A stretch of 64,000 bases of DNA from JAAYPI01 sp963668615 (GTDB taxonomy: Bacteria; Bacteroidota; Bacteroidia; Bacteroidales; Paludibacteraceae). Both the position numbers and the translations under genes were made by a program. Under the pieces are notes generated by a model. That model was given only the letters and a program-made list of their open reading frames with translations, was not told where the DNA came from and did not search any database. The number at the start of each line of letters is the position of its first letter. Position 1 is the first letter of the stretch. The stretch spans positions 310,001 through 374,000 of the forward strand of contig CAXXCL010000003.1 in NCBI GenBank assembly GCA_963668615.2. Direction: 5' to 3'. Positions 1-13,645 of this stretch are shown here, one piece after another.

Positions 1-79
1 GAGAATAGGCACTGGTTGATGCTAAGAGACAGAAAAAAGCAACCAATAAGTGCTTAATTTTTGTGTTCAATTTTTTCAT
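1..79 (-). CDS. Start of an exported protein (cut by the left edge)
   Basis: An ATG on the minus strand at 77-79 opens a frame that runs without a stop to the left edge. The 26 visible residues begin MKKLNTKIKHLLVAFFCLL and end in ASTSAYS: a basic start, a hydrophobic core and small residues, which is a typical type I signal peptide. The product is therefore probably exported to the periplasm or outer membrane. The rest lies outside the window, so no function can be given. It is separated from the SulP gene by a strong inverted repeat and is probably a separate transcript. Confidence 0.6.
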   Translation of the reverse strand, partial: MKKLNTKIKHLLVAFFCLLASTSAYS

Positions 80-123
80 TTCTTTTATTTTTAAGATTAA
101 GGTTTCGTAAAAGTGAGTGTAAA

Positions 124-179
124 GTTAATCATATAAAAAAAAGAAACAAAAATTTGTCTCTTTTTTTTATATGATTAAC
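124..179. terminator. Long inverted repeat, probable terminator of the SulP gene
   Basis: Two 27-base arms (124-150 and 153-179) are complementary with one mismatch and almost no loop. Each arm contains a run of eight A or T. It lies directly after the stop of the minus-strand SulP gene, so it probably ends that transcript. It is unusually long and tight for a plain terminator. Confidence 0.6.
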
Positions 180-190
180 AATGCTGATTT

Positions 191-1906
191 CTATTTTTTC
201 ACTAAACTATTCGCCTTGTCCAAAGCTTCATTTATATTTGAGCAAATGAATTCTTCAGCAAGACAATCTAAAAAATCTGCTTTCAACAGGGTTTCTCGCA
301 CATGTTTATTTACGCCTGACAAAACAACTTGTATATTTTCTTTTTTAGACTGAATACAAAGATTCTTTAAATTATGAATGCCGGTTGAATCTATAAAAGG
401 AACTTTACGCATTCTTATAACACGAACTTTAGGTTTATCTCCTATAGATTGCATAATTTCATCAAACTTATTGGCTATTCCAAAAAAGTAAGGTCCGTCA
501 ATTTCATATACTTCTACATCTTCTGGTATTAACAACTTTTCTTCATGAAGAGTAACATCCAAATTATCTCCTGGATCTATTTCATCACGAAATGATCGAA
601 TAACAGTAGCCTCATTAGTTCGCCTCAAAAACAACACAATAGCAAGCAACAAACCAACTTCTATTGCTACTGTTAAATCAAATACGACTGTTAATGTAAA
701 GGTAGTTAGTAAAACAGCAAAATCTGATTTTGGATTCTTTGCCAAAGAAACAAAAGTTTTCCATCCACTCATGTTATAAGCAACAACAATTAAAACAGCA
801 GCTAAACAAGACATTGGAATCAAACCTACTAAACCTCCAAAAAATAATAATACCAAAAGTAACACTCCGGCATGCACTATTCCGGCAATTGGAGAACGTC
901 CTCCATTATTGATGTTTGTCATTGTTCTTGCAATAGCTCCCGTTGCAGGAATACCACCGAAAAATGGCACAACAATATTTGCTATACCCTGACCTATCAA
1001 TTCTGTATTAGAATTATGTTTATCTCCAATAACCCCATCTGCCACCATTGCTGAAAGCAATGATTCTATAGCTCCTAAAATTGCTATAGTAAATGCTGCT
1101 GGGAAAAGGCTTTGTACTGTAGTAAATAACGTTTCACCTTCATTCAATGATAATTCAGGAAGTTTCGGGGTTGGAACACCAGAAGGCAATACATATAAAT
1201 CACTAATGGTCGTTATCGTCTTGACTCCTTCTATATCAGTAAAGTGTTTTAATACCCAAACCAACAGAGTAACAACAATAATAGCGACTAATGAACTAGG
1301 CATTTTTTTTGAGATCTTTGGAGTAAAAATAATTATTAATAAGCTAAATAATCCAGTAGCAAATGCCCACATGTTAAGTTGACCAATATTACTAAAATAA
1401 ACAAACCATTTATGAAAAAAATCTGCAGGGATATTTTTAATTCCTAATCCAAACAAATCATTCATTTGAGTAGAAAAAATGACCAAAGCAATCCCACCTG
1501 TAAAACCCACAATAACGGGATAGGGAACAAATTTTATAATACTGCCAAATTTAAACATTCCCATTAAAACTAATAAAATCCCTGCCATTATAGTAGCAAT
1601 CATTAATCCAGTTAATCCATGTTGTTGAATTATACCATAAACAATGACTATAAAGGCTCCTGTTGGACCCCCTATCTGAACTTTAGTTCCCCCCAAAAAA
1701 GAGATAATAAAACCTGCTATTATAGCGGTTACCAAACCCTCCGTCGGTCCTACTCCGGACGCAATACCAAAAGCAATAGCCAATGGAATAGCCACGACAC
1801 CTACAATAATACCGGCCATTGAATCCGTTAAAAACTTTTTCTTGCTGTAATCTTTCAGACAAGTAAACAATTTAGGATAAAAAACATCTTTTATTGAGTA
1901 ATTCAT
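191..1906 (-). CDS. SulP family anion permease with STAS domain
   Basis: The 571-residue protein has the SulP (SLC26) layout: a membrane domain of many hydrophobic segments from about residue 28 to 420, then a cytoplasmic STAS domain from about 450. The first membrane part contains the family stretch VAIPLAIAFGIASG near residue 38 and GGPTGAF near residue 79. The STAS domain has the FIDSTGIH loop near residue 505. Members move sulfate, bicarbonate or other anions, usually with sodium or protons. Substrate cannot be decided from sequence. The gene stands alone between the long inverted repeat and the rRNA operon, with no sulfate-assimilation genes beside it, so a bicarbonate role is equally possible. 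Start is an ATG at 1904-1906. Confidence 0.93.
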   Translation of the reverse strand: MNYSIKDVFYPKLFTCLKDYSKKKFLTDSMAGIIVGVVAIPLAIAFGIASGVGPTEGLVTAIIAGFIISFLGGTKVQIGGPTGAFIVIVYGIIQQHGLTGLMIATIMAGILLVLMGMFKFGSIIKFVPYPVIVGFTGGIALVIFSTQMNDLFGLGIKNIPADFFHKWFVYFSNIGQLNMWAFATGLFSLLIIIFTPKISKKMPSSLVAIIVVTLLVWVLKHFTDIEGVKTITTISDLYVLPSGVPTPKLPELSLNEGETLFTTVQSLFPAAFTIAILGAIESLLSAMVADGVIGDKHNSNTELIGQGIANIVVPFFGGIPATGAIARTMTNINNGGRSPIAGIVHAGVLLLVLLFFGGLVGLIPMSCLAAVLIVVAYNMSGWKTFVSLAKNPKSDFAVLLTTFTLTVVFDLTVAIEVGLLLAIVLFLRRTNEATVIRSFRDEIDPGDNLDVTLHEEKLLIPEDVEVYEIDGPYFFGIANKFDEIMQSIGDKPKVRVIRMRKVPFIDSTGIHNLKNLCIQSKKENIQVVLSGVNKHVRETLLKADFLDCLAEEFICSNINEALDKANSLVKK

Positions 1907-2002
1907 TATAAAAATATTAAATTATGTAAACAGAAGCTTTCTTTCTTTGCTTTACTGGAATAAGATCTAAACAAATAGCATTAAATTAGAGAAATGCGAT
2001 AA

Positions 2003-2053
2003 CGAAAAAAATAAAGGGAGAGTATCTTCATTTAAGAAAATACTCTCCCTTCG
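2003..2053 (-). terminator. Terminator of the rRNA operon
   Basis: Right after the 5S gene, a 12-base perfect stem (AAGGGAGAGTAT at 2014-2025 with ATACTCTCCCTT at 2040-2051) is followed on the minus strand by a T-rich run. This is a classical intrinsic terminator. Confidence 0.88.
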
Positions 2054-2054
2054 A

Positions 2055-2165
<111 letters not shown>

Positions 2166-2273
2166 AAATAGTTCACTGATATTATTGCTAATACTCAGTC
2201 TCTAATGACGTTAACAAAATAGACAACCTTAGAAAAAAGAATCAAAAAACACTATACTTCGCGTTGTTTTGCA

Positions 2274-5157
<2,884 letters not shown>

Positions 5158-5240
5158 TAATTATAACCTCGTTATATTTTCCTAAAAAAATATGACGCTG
5201 TATAGTGTCTTCTTTTCTCTTTTCTTTTAATTGTCCATTT

Positions 5241-5256
5241 TGTCAAAGATCTCTTT
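5241..5256 (-). promoter_or_regulatory. boxA-like antitermination site before 23S
   Basis: In the spacer just upstream of 23S the minus strand reads AAAGAGATCTTTGACA. The core ATCTTTGACA resembles the rRNA boxA (GCTCTTTAACA) bound by NusB/S10. The same core occurs in the leader before 16S at 7419-7432, the two places where boxA sits in other rRNA operons. Assignment rests on position and similarity. Confidence 0.55.
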
Positions 5257-5421
5257 CTTTTAACTTCCTGAAAAAGCATTCAAAAAACACCTCCTCATTC
5301 TGTCAGAATCGTATAATTATACCAATACATTTAATGATATAAAAATATCTTCCTTTTTAACTCTCCTCCCCTTATCCCCCTATCCAATTAAACCCTCCAG
5401 CTTAATTCTTCTTTTTTCATG

Positions 5422-5495
5422 TGGAGAATAACGGATTCGAACCGTTGACCCTCTGCGTGCAAGGCAGATGCTCTAGCCAGCTGAGCTAATCCCCC
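5422..5495 (-). tRNA. tRNA-Ala (anticodon TGC)
   Basis: A 74-base cloverleaf on the minus strand. Acceptor GGGGGAT pairs with ATTCTCC, the D arm is AGCTCAGCTGG, the anticodon loop reads CTTGCAC with TGC, and the T loop is TTCGAAT. CCA is not encoded. It sits in the 16S-23S spacer, as usual. Confidence 0.96.
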
Positions 5496-5528
5496 GGTTT
5501 GCTTTATTATAAACCTATATCTTTCTTG

Positions 5529-5602
5529 TAGTCCCAGGCAGAGTTGAACTGCCGACCTCTACATTATCAGTGTAGCGCTCTAACCAACTGAGCTATAGGA
5601 CT
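5529..5602 (-). tRNA. tRNA-Ile (anticodon GAT)
   Basis: A 74-base cloverleaf on the minus strand. Acceptor AGTCCTA pairs with TGGGACT, the anticodon is GAT in loop CTGATAA, and the T loop is TTCAACT. It lies between 16S and tRNA-Ala, the common Ile-Ala spacer order. Confidence 0.96.
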
Positions 5603-5748
5603 GCATATAATATTCTTAAAATTCTGCAGCTATTACCTCAACCGTGGCTCAACCACACTTCCGATATTACTATGCTTTACAAATTTAAACAACAGAAACA
5701 AACAAAAAACGAAAAAAAACAGCCACCTGTAAAAGGTCAACAGCTCCA

Positions 5749-7277
<1,529 letters not shown>

Positions 7278-7418
7278 TTATATATTTCTATTTCTTATTT
7301 TTCCTGTTTCTGCTCATTGACCTTTTTTTAAATATCACTACCTATTTGCATAGATAGCAATGATACTTTTTGACGGTTGCTATTTTTTACCTTTTTTGTT
7401 GTTTCTATCATTCAATCT

Positions 7419-7432
7419 GTCAAAGATCTCTC
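7419..7432 (-). promoter_or_regulatory. boxA-like site in the 16S leader
   Basis: The minus strand reads AGAGATCTTTGACA, the same core as the site upstream of 23S at 5241-5256. It lies between the rRNA promoters and 16S, where antitermination sites are expected. Confidence 0.55.
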
Positions 7433-7516
7433 TTTTGTGCTCCAATCATCACACCCCTGTGATAACCAAACTTCCTCCCCGCTCTCCAATCCTTTATCTC
7501 AAACCGAAACGGGCTA

Positions 7517-7549
7517 CAAAGATAATACTTATTCTTCTTCCAATCCAAA
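7517..7549 (-). promoter_or_regulatory. rRNA promoter, proximal
   Basis: On the minus strand, TTTG (7546-7549) is followed after 21 bases by TATCTTTG (7517-7524), an exact fit to the Bacteroidota -33/-7 promoter. It is the nearer of two promoters to 16S. Confidence 0.8.
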
Positions 7550-7627
7550 CTTTTTTCAAAGTTTTTTTAATCTTTTTTCGCCAACTCCCTCCTTAACTCA
7601 CCTATCGCTATCCCCTGAAAGCGGCTG

Positions 7628-7660
7628 CAAAGATAAACCTTTTATTTCCCATCCTCCAAA
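7628..7660 (-). promoter_or_regulatory. rRNA promoter, distal
   Basis: On the minus strand, TTTG (7657-7660), 21 bases, then TATCTTTG (7628-7635). It has the same boxes and the same spacing as the proximal promoter 111 bases downstream, so this is a tandem pair as in other rRNA operons. Confidence 0.8.
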
Positions 7661-7743
7661 CTTTTTTACCCCTTTTTTTATCCCATATCAAAGATTATTC
7701 CTTAACTTTTTTAATATCAATTTATTATAACTGAAAAAAAATC

Positions 7744-8166
7744 TTATATTTTCCTACTATATGCCAATGCGTATAGCCTCATTTGTTTCATCATGGCTAA
7801 AAGTCCATTTGATCGTGTTGGGGAAAGATGCTCTTTCAATCCAATTTTATCTATGAAATATAATTCGGAATTTAGAATTTCTGCAGGTTTTTGTTCAGAT
7901 AAAACAGAAATTAGAAGCGATAATATGCCTTTTACGATAACGGCATCACTATCTCCGGTGAAAATTACATTTCCTTTTTCGTCTAAATTAGCATCTAACC
8001 AAACACGACTTTGGCATCCTTGAATTAGATTTTCTTGTGTTTTTTTATTTTCATCGAATGGCAAAAGATTGTTTCCTAATTCAATAAGCATAGAATATTT
8101 ATCAAACCAGTCATCGAAATCGGCAAAATCAGCTATTATTTGTTGTTGTTTTTCTTCTATTGTCAT
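7744..8166 (-). CDS. sufE: SufE sulfur acceptor protein
   Basis: The 140-residue protein matches SufE in length and motifs. It binds the persulfide made by the desulfurase SufS and passes sulfur to the SufBCD scaffold in the cytoplasm. The acceptor cysteine is Cys51 in GCQSRVW. The preceding IELGNNLLPF stretch and the C-terminal LSPTRSNGL stretch are typical of the family. It is the last gene of the suf run and starts about 10 bases after sufS stops, so the two are co-transcribed. No clear terminator follows before the rRNA promoter region. Confidence 0.94.
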   Translation of the reverse strand: MTIEEKQQQIIADFADFDDWFDKYSMLIELGNNLLPFDENKKTQENLIQGCQSRVWLDANLDEKGNVIFTGDSDAVIVKGILSLLISVLSEQKPAEILNSELYFIDKIGLKEHLSPTRSNGLLAMMKQMRLYALAYSRKI

Positions 8167-8176
8167 ATGTACAAAA

Positions 8177-9400
8177 TTAAAACATGGTTACAATTCTTTT
8201 AATTCCATTTACTAGACGGTCAATTTCTTCTTTTGTGTTATAAAAAGCAAATGAAGCCCGCACTGTTCCTTCTATTTTATAATGGTTCATAATAGGTTGA
8301 GCACAATGATGTCCGGTACGAACAGCTATTCCCAACTTATCGAGAAGAACTCCCATATCATAATGATGAATATTGGAAACCAAGAAAGACAAGGCTCCAC
8401 TTTTTTCAGGTGATTGTCCATATATATGCATCCCCTCTATTTGATTAAGTGCAACTGTGGCATATTGTAACAATTCGTGTTCATAGGCTGCTATGTTTTC
8501 TATTCCTATGGTATTTACGTATCGAAGAGCTTCTGCAAAAGCAGTAGATCCTATGAAATCGGGCGTGCCAGCTTCAAATTTGAATGGAAGTTGGTTATAT
8601 GTTGTTTTCTCAAAGGTAACTTGAGAAATCATTTCTCCACCACCTTGGTATGGCATCATTTTTTCTAACCAATATTCCTTTCCATAAAGAATACCTATAC
8701 CAGTCGGTCCATAAATTTTATGAGCCGAAAAAGCATAGAAATCAGCATCTAAATTTTGTATATCTATGCCAATATGTGGAACCGATTGAGCTCCATCTAT
8801 CAAAACAGGAATATCATTTTGGTGAGCTATTTTAACTATTTCCTTCACCGGGTTTATCGTTCCCAATACGTTGGAGACATGAGTCAAGGATATTAGTTTA
8901 GTTTTTGTAGTAATTAATTCAGGAAGTTTTTCTACATCGAGCTCCCCATTATCAAGAAAAGGAATAACTTTTAAAATAATACCCTTTCTGTCGCGTAACA
9001 TCTGCCAGGGAACGATATTAGCATGATGTTCCATTTCGGAAATAATTATTTCATCACCTGATTTGCAAAACGTTTCACCAAAAGAAAATGCTACTAAGTT
9101 TATAGACTCAGTTGTTCCTCGCGTAAAAATTATTTCGTTACTTGATTTTGCATGAATGAAATTTTGAACCTCAACACGAGCCTTTTCATGTTCTTCTGTG
9201 GCTTTTTGACTCAAAAAGTGAACTCCACGATGTATATTGGCATTATTATCCGTGTAACCTTCCCTAATCTTATCTATAACACAATTTGGTTTTTGAGTCG
9301 TTGCCGCATTATCAAAATAGACAAGATCTTTGTTGTATATTTTATGTGACAAGATAGGAAAATCTTGTCGAATTTTTTGGACATCAAATATAGCTCCCAT
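8177..9400 (-). CDS. sufS: SufS cysteine desulfurase
   Basis: This 407-residue PLP enzyme takes sulfur from cysteine, giving alanine and an enzyme persulfide. PLP Lys228 is seen in SAHKIYG. The catalytic cysteine is Cys366 in RTGHHCAQP, the short-loop motif of group II (SufS) enzymes. HHANIVPWQ near residue 125 stacks on the cofactor. Length equals the family norm. It lies between sufD (55 bases upstream) and sufE, its usual partner, which confirms SufS rather than kynureninase-like or CsdA roles. Confidence 0.96.
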   Translation of the reverse strand: MGAIFDVQKIRQDFPILSHKIYNKDLVYFDNAATTQKPNCVIDKIREGYTDNNANIHRGVHFLSQKATEEHEKARVEVQNFIHAKSSNEIIFTRGTTESINLVAFSFGETFCKSGDEIIISEMEHHANIVPWQMLRDRKGIILKVIPFLDNGELDVEKLPELITTKTKLISLTHVSNVLGTINPVKEIVKIAHQNDIPVLIDGAQSVPHIGIDIQNLDADFYAFSAHKIYGPTGIGILYGKEYWLEKMMPYQGGGEMISQVTFEKTTYNQLPFKFEAGTPDFIGSTAFAEALRYVNTIGIENIAAYEHELLQYATVALNQIEGMHIYGQSPEKSGALSFLVSNIHHYDMGVLLDKLGIAVRTGHHCAQPIMNHYKIEGTVRASFAFYNTKEEIDRLVNGIKRIVTMF

Positions 9401-9455
9401 AATTTGGCTTTTATTTATCTTTTGTTTATTAGGTATATTTTTTCAGAAACGCCAT

Positions 9456-10793
9456 TTACTTACAGATAATACAACCCGAGCATTTTGACAGTTCTCCTCT
9501 CAAACGTTTTTCCACCAACATCTTCACTCTATCTTTCAGTGCTTCTATAGTAATATTTTCAAGGACATCATGCACGAAAGCATACATCAGCAATAATTTG
9601 GCTTCTTTTTCGGAAATGCCTCTTGACCTTAAGTAGAACATTGCTGCATCGTCAAGTTGACCAATGGTATTTCCGTGACTACATTTTACATCATCTGCAT
9701 AAATTTCCAATTGAGGTTTGGCTTTTATATCTGCATCTTGGGAAAGCAATATGGTACGACATGTTTGGAAAGCTACTGTTTTTTGAGATTGTTTTTCCAC
9801 CAGTATTTTACCTGTAAAAGTACCCTTTGACTCGTCATCAAGAATGTACTTAAACATTTGCTGACTGTTTGATTTCGGTACGGAATGGTCAATTAGGGTA
9901 TAATTATTTATCGTTTGTCGTTTATCTCCAATAGCAAGACCACAAACAACAGTTTCGGAATTTTCTCCGTTGATATCTATTTTTATATTGTTTTGAGTAT
10001 ACCCATTATGAAGAGTTATCAAGTTTGTAAGCAATTTACTATTATCACCTTGATTGACAAGAACATTGGATATATTTGTCATTTCGTTGTGGGTATTTTC
10101 AACTTTATAATGCTCGTAAGAAGCATTTTTGCCAACAAAAATTTCCGTTACTCTATTTGCAAGATATTGAGAATCATTTGATGTATGATCGCAAACTAAC
10201 AATTTAAGTTTTGCACCTTCTTCAAGGACTATTAAATTATGACTCACAGCCATAATATCAGAATTACCGTACATAAAATTAACCACTTGAATAGGCAGTT
10301 CCATTTCGGTATTCTTAGGCACGTAAATAAAAAGTCCATCTTGTGCAAAGATCACATTGAAAGCCTGTGTAGGATTGTTTTTCCAATCCATCTTTTTAAA
10401 CAAATATGGGATAACAAGTTCAGGATTGGTTTCGGAAATAGTATTTAAACTGCTAACTACAACACCATTGGGTAATTTAAGCTTTTGATCAGTATTTTGA
10501 TAATATTTATCATTTACCACAAAACACAGATAAGAATTAATATTCGGAACATCACATCTGAATATTTTGTAAGGATCCGCATTTAAATCCAACCTATTAA
10601 AATTGAATCCGAAGTCCAAATCGTAGGCTGATTGTAAATTAATTGCATTTTTTTCTTCAGAGTGAACAGAAAAATCTGACTGGCAAAGACTTTCGAAAGC
10701 CTCATCTCTATATTTATTTAGCAATTCCGAACAATGTTTTTTTATTGTTTTGGAGTATTGTTGGTATAATGATATGTACTGTTCCTTAGCCAT
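9456..10793 (-). CDS. sufD: SufD, Fe-S scaffold subunit
   Basis: About 445 residues, homologous to SufB in the C-terminal half. It contains the beta-helix core and the family end DDVKCSHGNTIGQLDD with the conserved cysteine and histidine, followed by YLRSRGIS. With SufB and SufC it forms the scaffold on which clusters are built. The ATG at 10793 (MAKEQYISLY) is preferred: it follows the sufC stop by two bases, whereas the upstream start would overlap sufC by 28 bases. The C-terminus ends in a CSGCIICK cysteine cluster, a mild oddity that could bind metal. Confidence 0.93.
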   Translation of the reverse strand: MAKEQYISLYQQYSKTIKKHCSELLNKYRDEAFESLCQSDFSVHSEEKNAINLQSAYDLDFGFNFNRLDLNADPYKIFRCDVPNINSYLCFVVNDKYYQNTDQKLKLPNGVVVSSLNTISETNPELVIPYLFKKMDWKNNPTQAFNVIFAQDGLFIYVPKNTEMELPIQVVNFMYGNSDIMAVSHNLIVLEEGAKLKLLVCDHTSNDSQYLANRVTEIFVGKNASYEHYKVENTHNEMTNISNVLVNQGDNSKLLTNLITLHNGYTQNNIKIDINGENSETVVCGLAIGDKRQTINNYTLIDHSVPKSNSQQMFKYILDDESKGTFTGKILVEKQSQKTVAFQTCRTILLSQDADIKAKPQLEIYADDVKCSHGNTIGQLDDAAMFYLRSRGISEKEAKLLLMYAFVHDVLENITIEALKDRVKMLVEKRLRGELSKCSGCIICK

Positions 10794-10795
10794 TT

Positions 10796-11563
10796 TTATT
10801 CTTCTATTTCTTGTTTTATCCAATCGTACCCTTTTTCTTCAAGAACTAATGCTAATTCTTTTCCAGCAGTTTTCACGATACGACCTTTATACAAAATATG
10901 GACAAAATCAGGCACAATATAATCGAGTAACCGTTGATAATGAGTAATAACGATAGACGCATTGTCGTCATTTTTTAACTTATTAACACCATTGGCGACA
11001 ATACGAAGTGCATCAATATCCAATCCGGAATCGGTTTCATCAAGGATTGATAATTTTGGATTTAACATTGCCATTTGGAAGATCTCGTTCCGTTTTTTTT
11101 CTCCGCCAGAAAAGCCTTCATTTACAGAACGATTAGCCAACTTGCTATCAAGTTCTACTATTTCTTTTTTTTCACGCATCATTTTCAAAAATTCACTAGC
11201 AGAAAGAGGCTCTTGATTGTTATATTTACGGTGCTCATTGACAGCAGCACGCATAAAATTGACCATGCTAACCCCCGGTATTTCGACAGGATATTGAAAA
11301 CTAAGGAACAAACCCGCACGAGAACGATCTTCGGGCGATAATTCCAGTAAATTTTTGCCATAAAAAAGGACTTCGCCTTGAGTAACTTCGAAAGCTGGAT
11401 TTCCAACTAAAACGGAAGCAAGAGTGCTTTTACCGGAACCATTAGGCCCCATAATAGCATGAATTTCTCCAGCATTAACCGTTAAATTGATACCTCTTAG
11501 TATTTCTTTACCATTTATATTGGCATGTAAATCTCTTATTATCAACATATCTTTTTTATCCAT
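10796..11563 (-). CDS. sufC: SufC, ATPase of the Suf scaffold
   Basis: A 255-residue ABC-type ATPase with Walker A GPNGSGKS near residue 40, signature FSGGEKKRNE near 150, Walker B LSILDETDSGLD near 172 and a switch histidine in ITHYQRLL. The SGGEKKRNE and DETDSGLD forms are hallmarks of SufC rather than transport ATPases. There is no membrane partner: neighbours are sufB and sufD. The ATG at 11563 is chosen over an in-frame TTG one codon upstream. Confidence 0.96.
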   Translation of the reverse strand: MDKKDMLIIRDLHANINGKEILRGINLTVNAGEIHAIMGPNGSGKSTLASVLVGNPAFEVTQGEVLFYGKNLLELSPEDRSRAGLFLSFQYPVEIPGVSMVNFMRAAVNEHRKYNNQEPLSASEFLKMMREKKEIVELDSKLANRSVNEGFSGGEKKRNEIFQMAMLNPKLSILDETDSGLDIDALRIVANGVNKLKNDDNASIVITHYQRLLDYIVPDFVHILYKGRIVKTAGKELALVLEEKGYDWIKQEIEE

Positions 11564-11589
11564 CAATCTGATTTTTATTTTTTAACAAA

Positions 11590-13032
11590 TTATCCAATAC
11601 TTCCTTCTAATGAGATTTGCAGTAATTTTTGTGCTTCTACGGCAAATTCCATTGGTAATTTATTGAGTACTTCTTTCGCAAAACCATTAACAATTAACCC
11701 AACTGCGTCTTCGGTGGAAATACCACGCTGATTGCAGTAAAATATTTGGTCTTCACTAATTTTGGAAGTTGTGGCTTCGTGTTCCAAAATAGCAGTTTCA
11801 TTGTTTGCTTCTATATATGGAAAAGTATGTGCCCCACACTCATTTCCGAGCAATAAACTATCGCATTGAGAAAAATTTCTTGCATTATCTGCATTTTTAA
11901 CGATTTTCACCAACCCTCGATACGAATTTTGGCTTTTACCTGCTGAAATTCCTTTGGACACGATACGGCTTTTGGTATTTTTACCCAAATGAATCATTTT
12001 AGTTCCTGTATCGGCTTGTTGATAATTATTAGTCAGTGCAACAGAATAAAATTCCCCAACAGAATTATCGCCTTTTAAAATACAACTCGGATATTTCCAC
12101 GTAATAGCAGAACCTGTTTCCACTTGAGTCCAAAACACCTTAGAACCATTTCCCTTACAAAGAGCTCGTTTGGTAACAAAATTATAAATGCCCCCGACAC
12201 CATTTTTATCACCGGGATACCAATTTTGAACTGTAGAATATTTTACTTCTGCCCTTTCATGTATTATTATTTCAACGATAGCTGCATGTAGCTGGTTTTC
12301 ATCTCTCATTGGGGCAGTACATCCCTCTAAATAAGACACATACGCATCATCTTCTGCTATAATAAGTGTTCTTTCAAACTGTCCGGTATTAGCTGCATTG
12401 ATACGAAAATAAGTGGAAAGCTCCATTGGACAACGTACTCCTTTGGGAATATATACAAAAGATCCATCACTAAAAACAGCACAATTTAGTGCGGCGAAAA
12501 AATTGTCGGTATATGGAACTACTGATCCTAAATACTTTTTTACTAAATCGGGATAATTAGCAACAGCTTCACTTATAGAACAAAATATGATACCTAAATC
12601 GGCCAAACCTTCTTTATAAGTAGTTTTTACAGAAACGCTGTCCATAACAGCGTCTACGGCAACTCCACCCAATAAATGTTTTTGTTCCTCAAGAGGAATT
12701 CCCAATTTATTAAATGTTTTTACCAATTCGGGGTCTATTTCATCAATATTTTTTGGTTTTTTGACCATCGGATTGGCAAAATAGGCTATTTTCTGATAAT
12801 CTATTTGAGGTATATTCAATTTTGCCCAGGTAGGCATTTTCATAGTCAACCAATGCTGATAGGCATTTAATCTAAAATCTAACAACCATTCAGGTTCCTT
12901 CTTTTTTGAAGAAATTAAACGAACGACATCCTCATTTAATCCAACAGGAATAACATCGGTTTGTACATTTGTGGTAAAACCATATTTATAATCATCTGTT
13001 GTTATATCGTCTATTATATTTTTATCTTTCAT
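11590..13032 (-). CDS. sufB: SufB, Fe-S scaffold subunit
   Basis: About 480 residues. SufB is the main scaffold that assembles the nascent cluster with SufC and SufD. Typical SufB stretches are visible: YIPKGVRCPMELSTYFRIN, EGCTAPMRDENQLHAAIVE, the WTQVETGSAITWKYPSCIL core, and the C-terminal NECGAHTFPYIEANN with EHEATTSKISEDQ. The ATG at 13032 (MKDKNIIDD) is preferred to a TTG at 13062. It overlaps the end of cvpA by 11 bases, implying coupling. It is the first gene of the suf cluster; no SufR or IscR-type regulator is nearby. Confidence 0.96.
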   Translation of the reverse strand: MKDKNIIDDITTDDYKYGFTTNVQTDVIPVGLNEDVVRLISSKKKEPEWLLDFRLNAYQHWLTMKMPTWAKLNIPQIDYQKIAYFANPMVKKPKNIDEIDPELVKTFNKLGIPLEEQKHLLGGVAVDAVMDSVSVKTTYKEGLADLGIIFCSISEAVANYPDLVKKYLGSVVPYTDNFFAALNCAVFSDGSFVYIPKGVRCPMELSTYFRINAANTGQFERTLIIAEDDAYVSYLEGCTAPMRDENQLHAAIVEIIIHERAEVKYSTVQNWYPGDKNGVGGIYNFVTKRALCKGNGSKVFWTQVETGSAITWKYPSCILKGDNSVGEFYSVALTNNYQQADTGTKMIHLGKNTKSRIVSKGISAGKSQNSYRGLVKIVKNADNARNFSQCDSLLLGNECGAHTFPYIEANNETAILEHEATTSKISEDQIFYCNQRGISTEDAVGLIVNGFAKEVLNKLPMEFAVEAQKLLQISLEGSIG

Positions 13033-13540
13033 CTGTACTAGTTGTTTCTTGATGGCATTCAAAAAAAGGCAATAGTGTTGGAATCATCTTTTGTAATGGA
13101 TAATACAATATGGACTCTTCTTTTTTTTGGTCAGAAATTATATTAATTTTTCCATCTAATTTTTCACCTAAGTTAATCAAAACACTCAATATCAAAGCAT
13201 ATTTTAAGAGTCCGAATATTGAGCCAAACAATTTGTTTATCCAGCCCAAAGATATCAATTTTACAACCTTTTCCAGTAACTTTGATAAAAAAACAAAGAA
13301 CAAGGATACCACTACAAATAAAATAAAATAGGAAATAACGTAAGAAACTTTGGATGAAAATTCAAACCATTTGATTAGAGTAGCAGCAAAATCAGGAGCA
13401 TACAACTGAGCCGAAAGGACTCCAATGACGAGCCCGAAAAAAGAACCCAATGCCATAATTAGCCCCTTAAACAACCCGTGAATAAATCCCCAAGCGAGAG
13501 GTATTATGAGAAAAATATCTATATAATTTCCTATTTCCAC
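13022..13540 (-). CDS. cvpA: CvpA family membrane protein
   Basis: A 172-residue protein with four hydrophobic segments (about residues 5-25, 28-48, 65-88 and 100-122), which is the CvpA (colicin V production) domain. The start contains the family stretch YIDIFLIIPLAWGFIHGLFKG. It sits in the inner membrane; in other bacteria it affects envelope stress and bile tolerance, with molecular role uncertain. The start appears to be GTG at 13540. The end overlaps sufB, so it is probably transcribed with both infB upstream and the suf genes downstream. Confidence 0.88.
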   Translation of the reverse strand: MEIGNYIDIFLIIPLAWGFIHGLFKGLIMALGSFFGLVIGVLSAQLYAPDFAATLIKWFEFSSKVSYVISYFILFVVVSLFFVFLSKLLEKVVKLISLGWINKLFGSIFGLLKYALILSVLINLGEKLDGKINIISDQKKEESILYYPLQKMIPTLLPFFECHQETTSTDER

Positions 13541-13645
13541 ATTCCTGTTTAAAAAAAATTGCCCACGCTTTGATTCGCGACATAATCATCTTATGAACAA
13601 GATATTACGCCACAGAAACAAAATGCAGACAATCCTACGTATTAA

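Larger units (their letters stand above)
7278..7743 (-). other. rRNA operon leader and promoter region (no gene)
   Basis: This 466-base stretch between 16S and sufE holds no credible gene. The minus strand is purine-rich and carries two tandem promoters and a boxA-like site, listed separately. The open frames that can be read on the plus strand are low-complexity (Phe, Leu, Ser, Pro) and overlap the promoters. Confidence 0.8.

Noticed and set aside
7360..7730. Phe/Leu/Ser/Pro-rich frames upstream of 16S
   Set aside because: They run through two clear rRNA promoters and a boxA-like site, and have low complexity.
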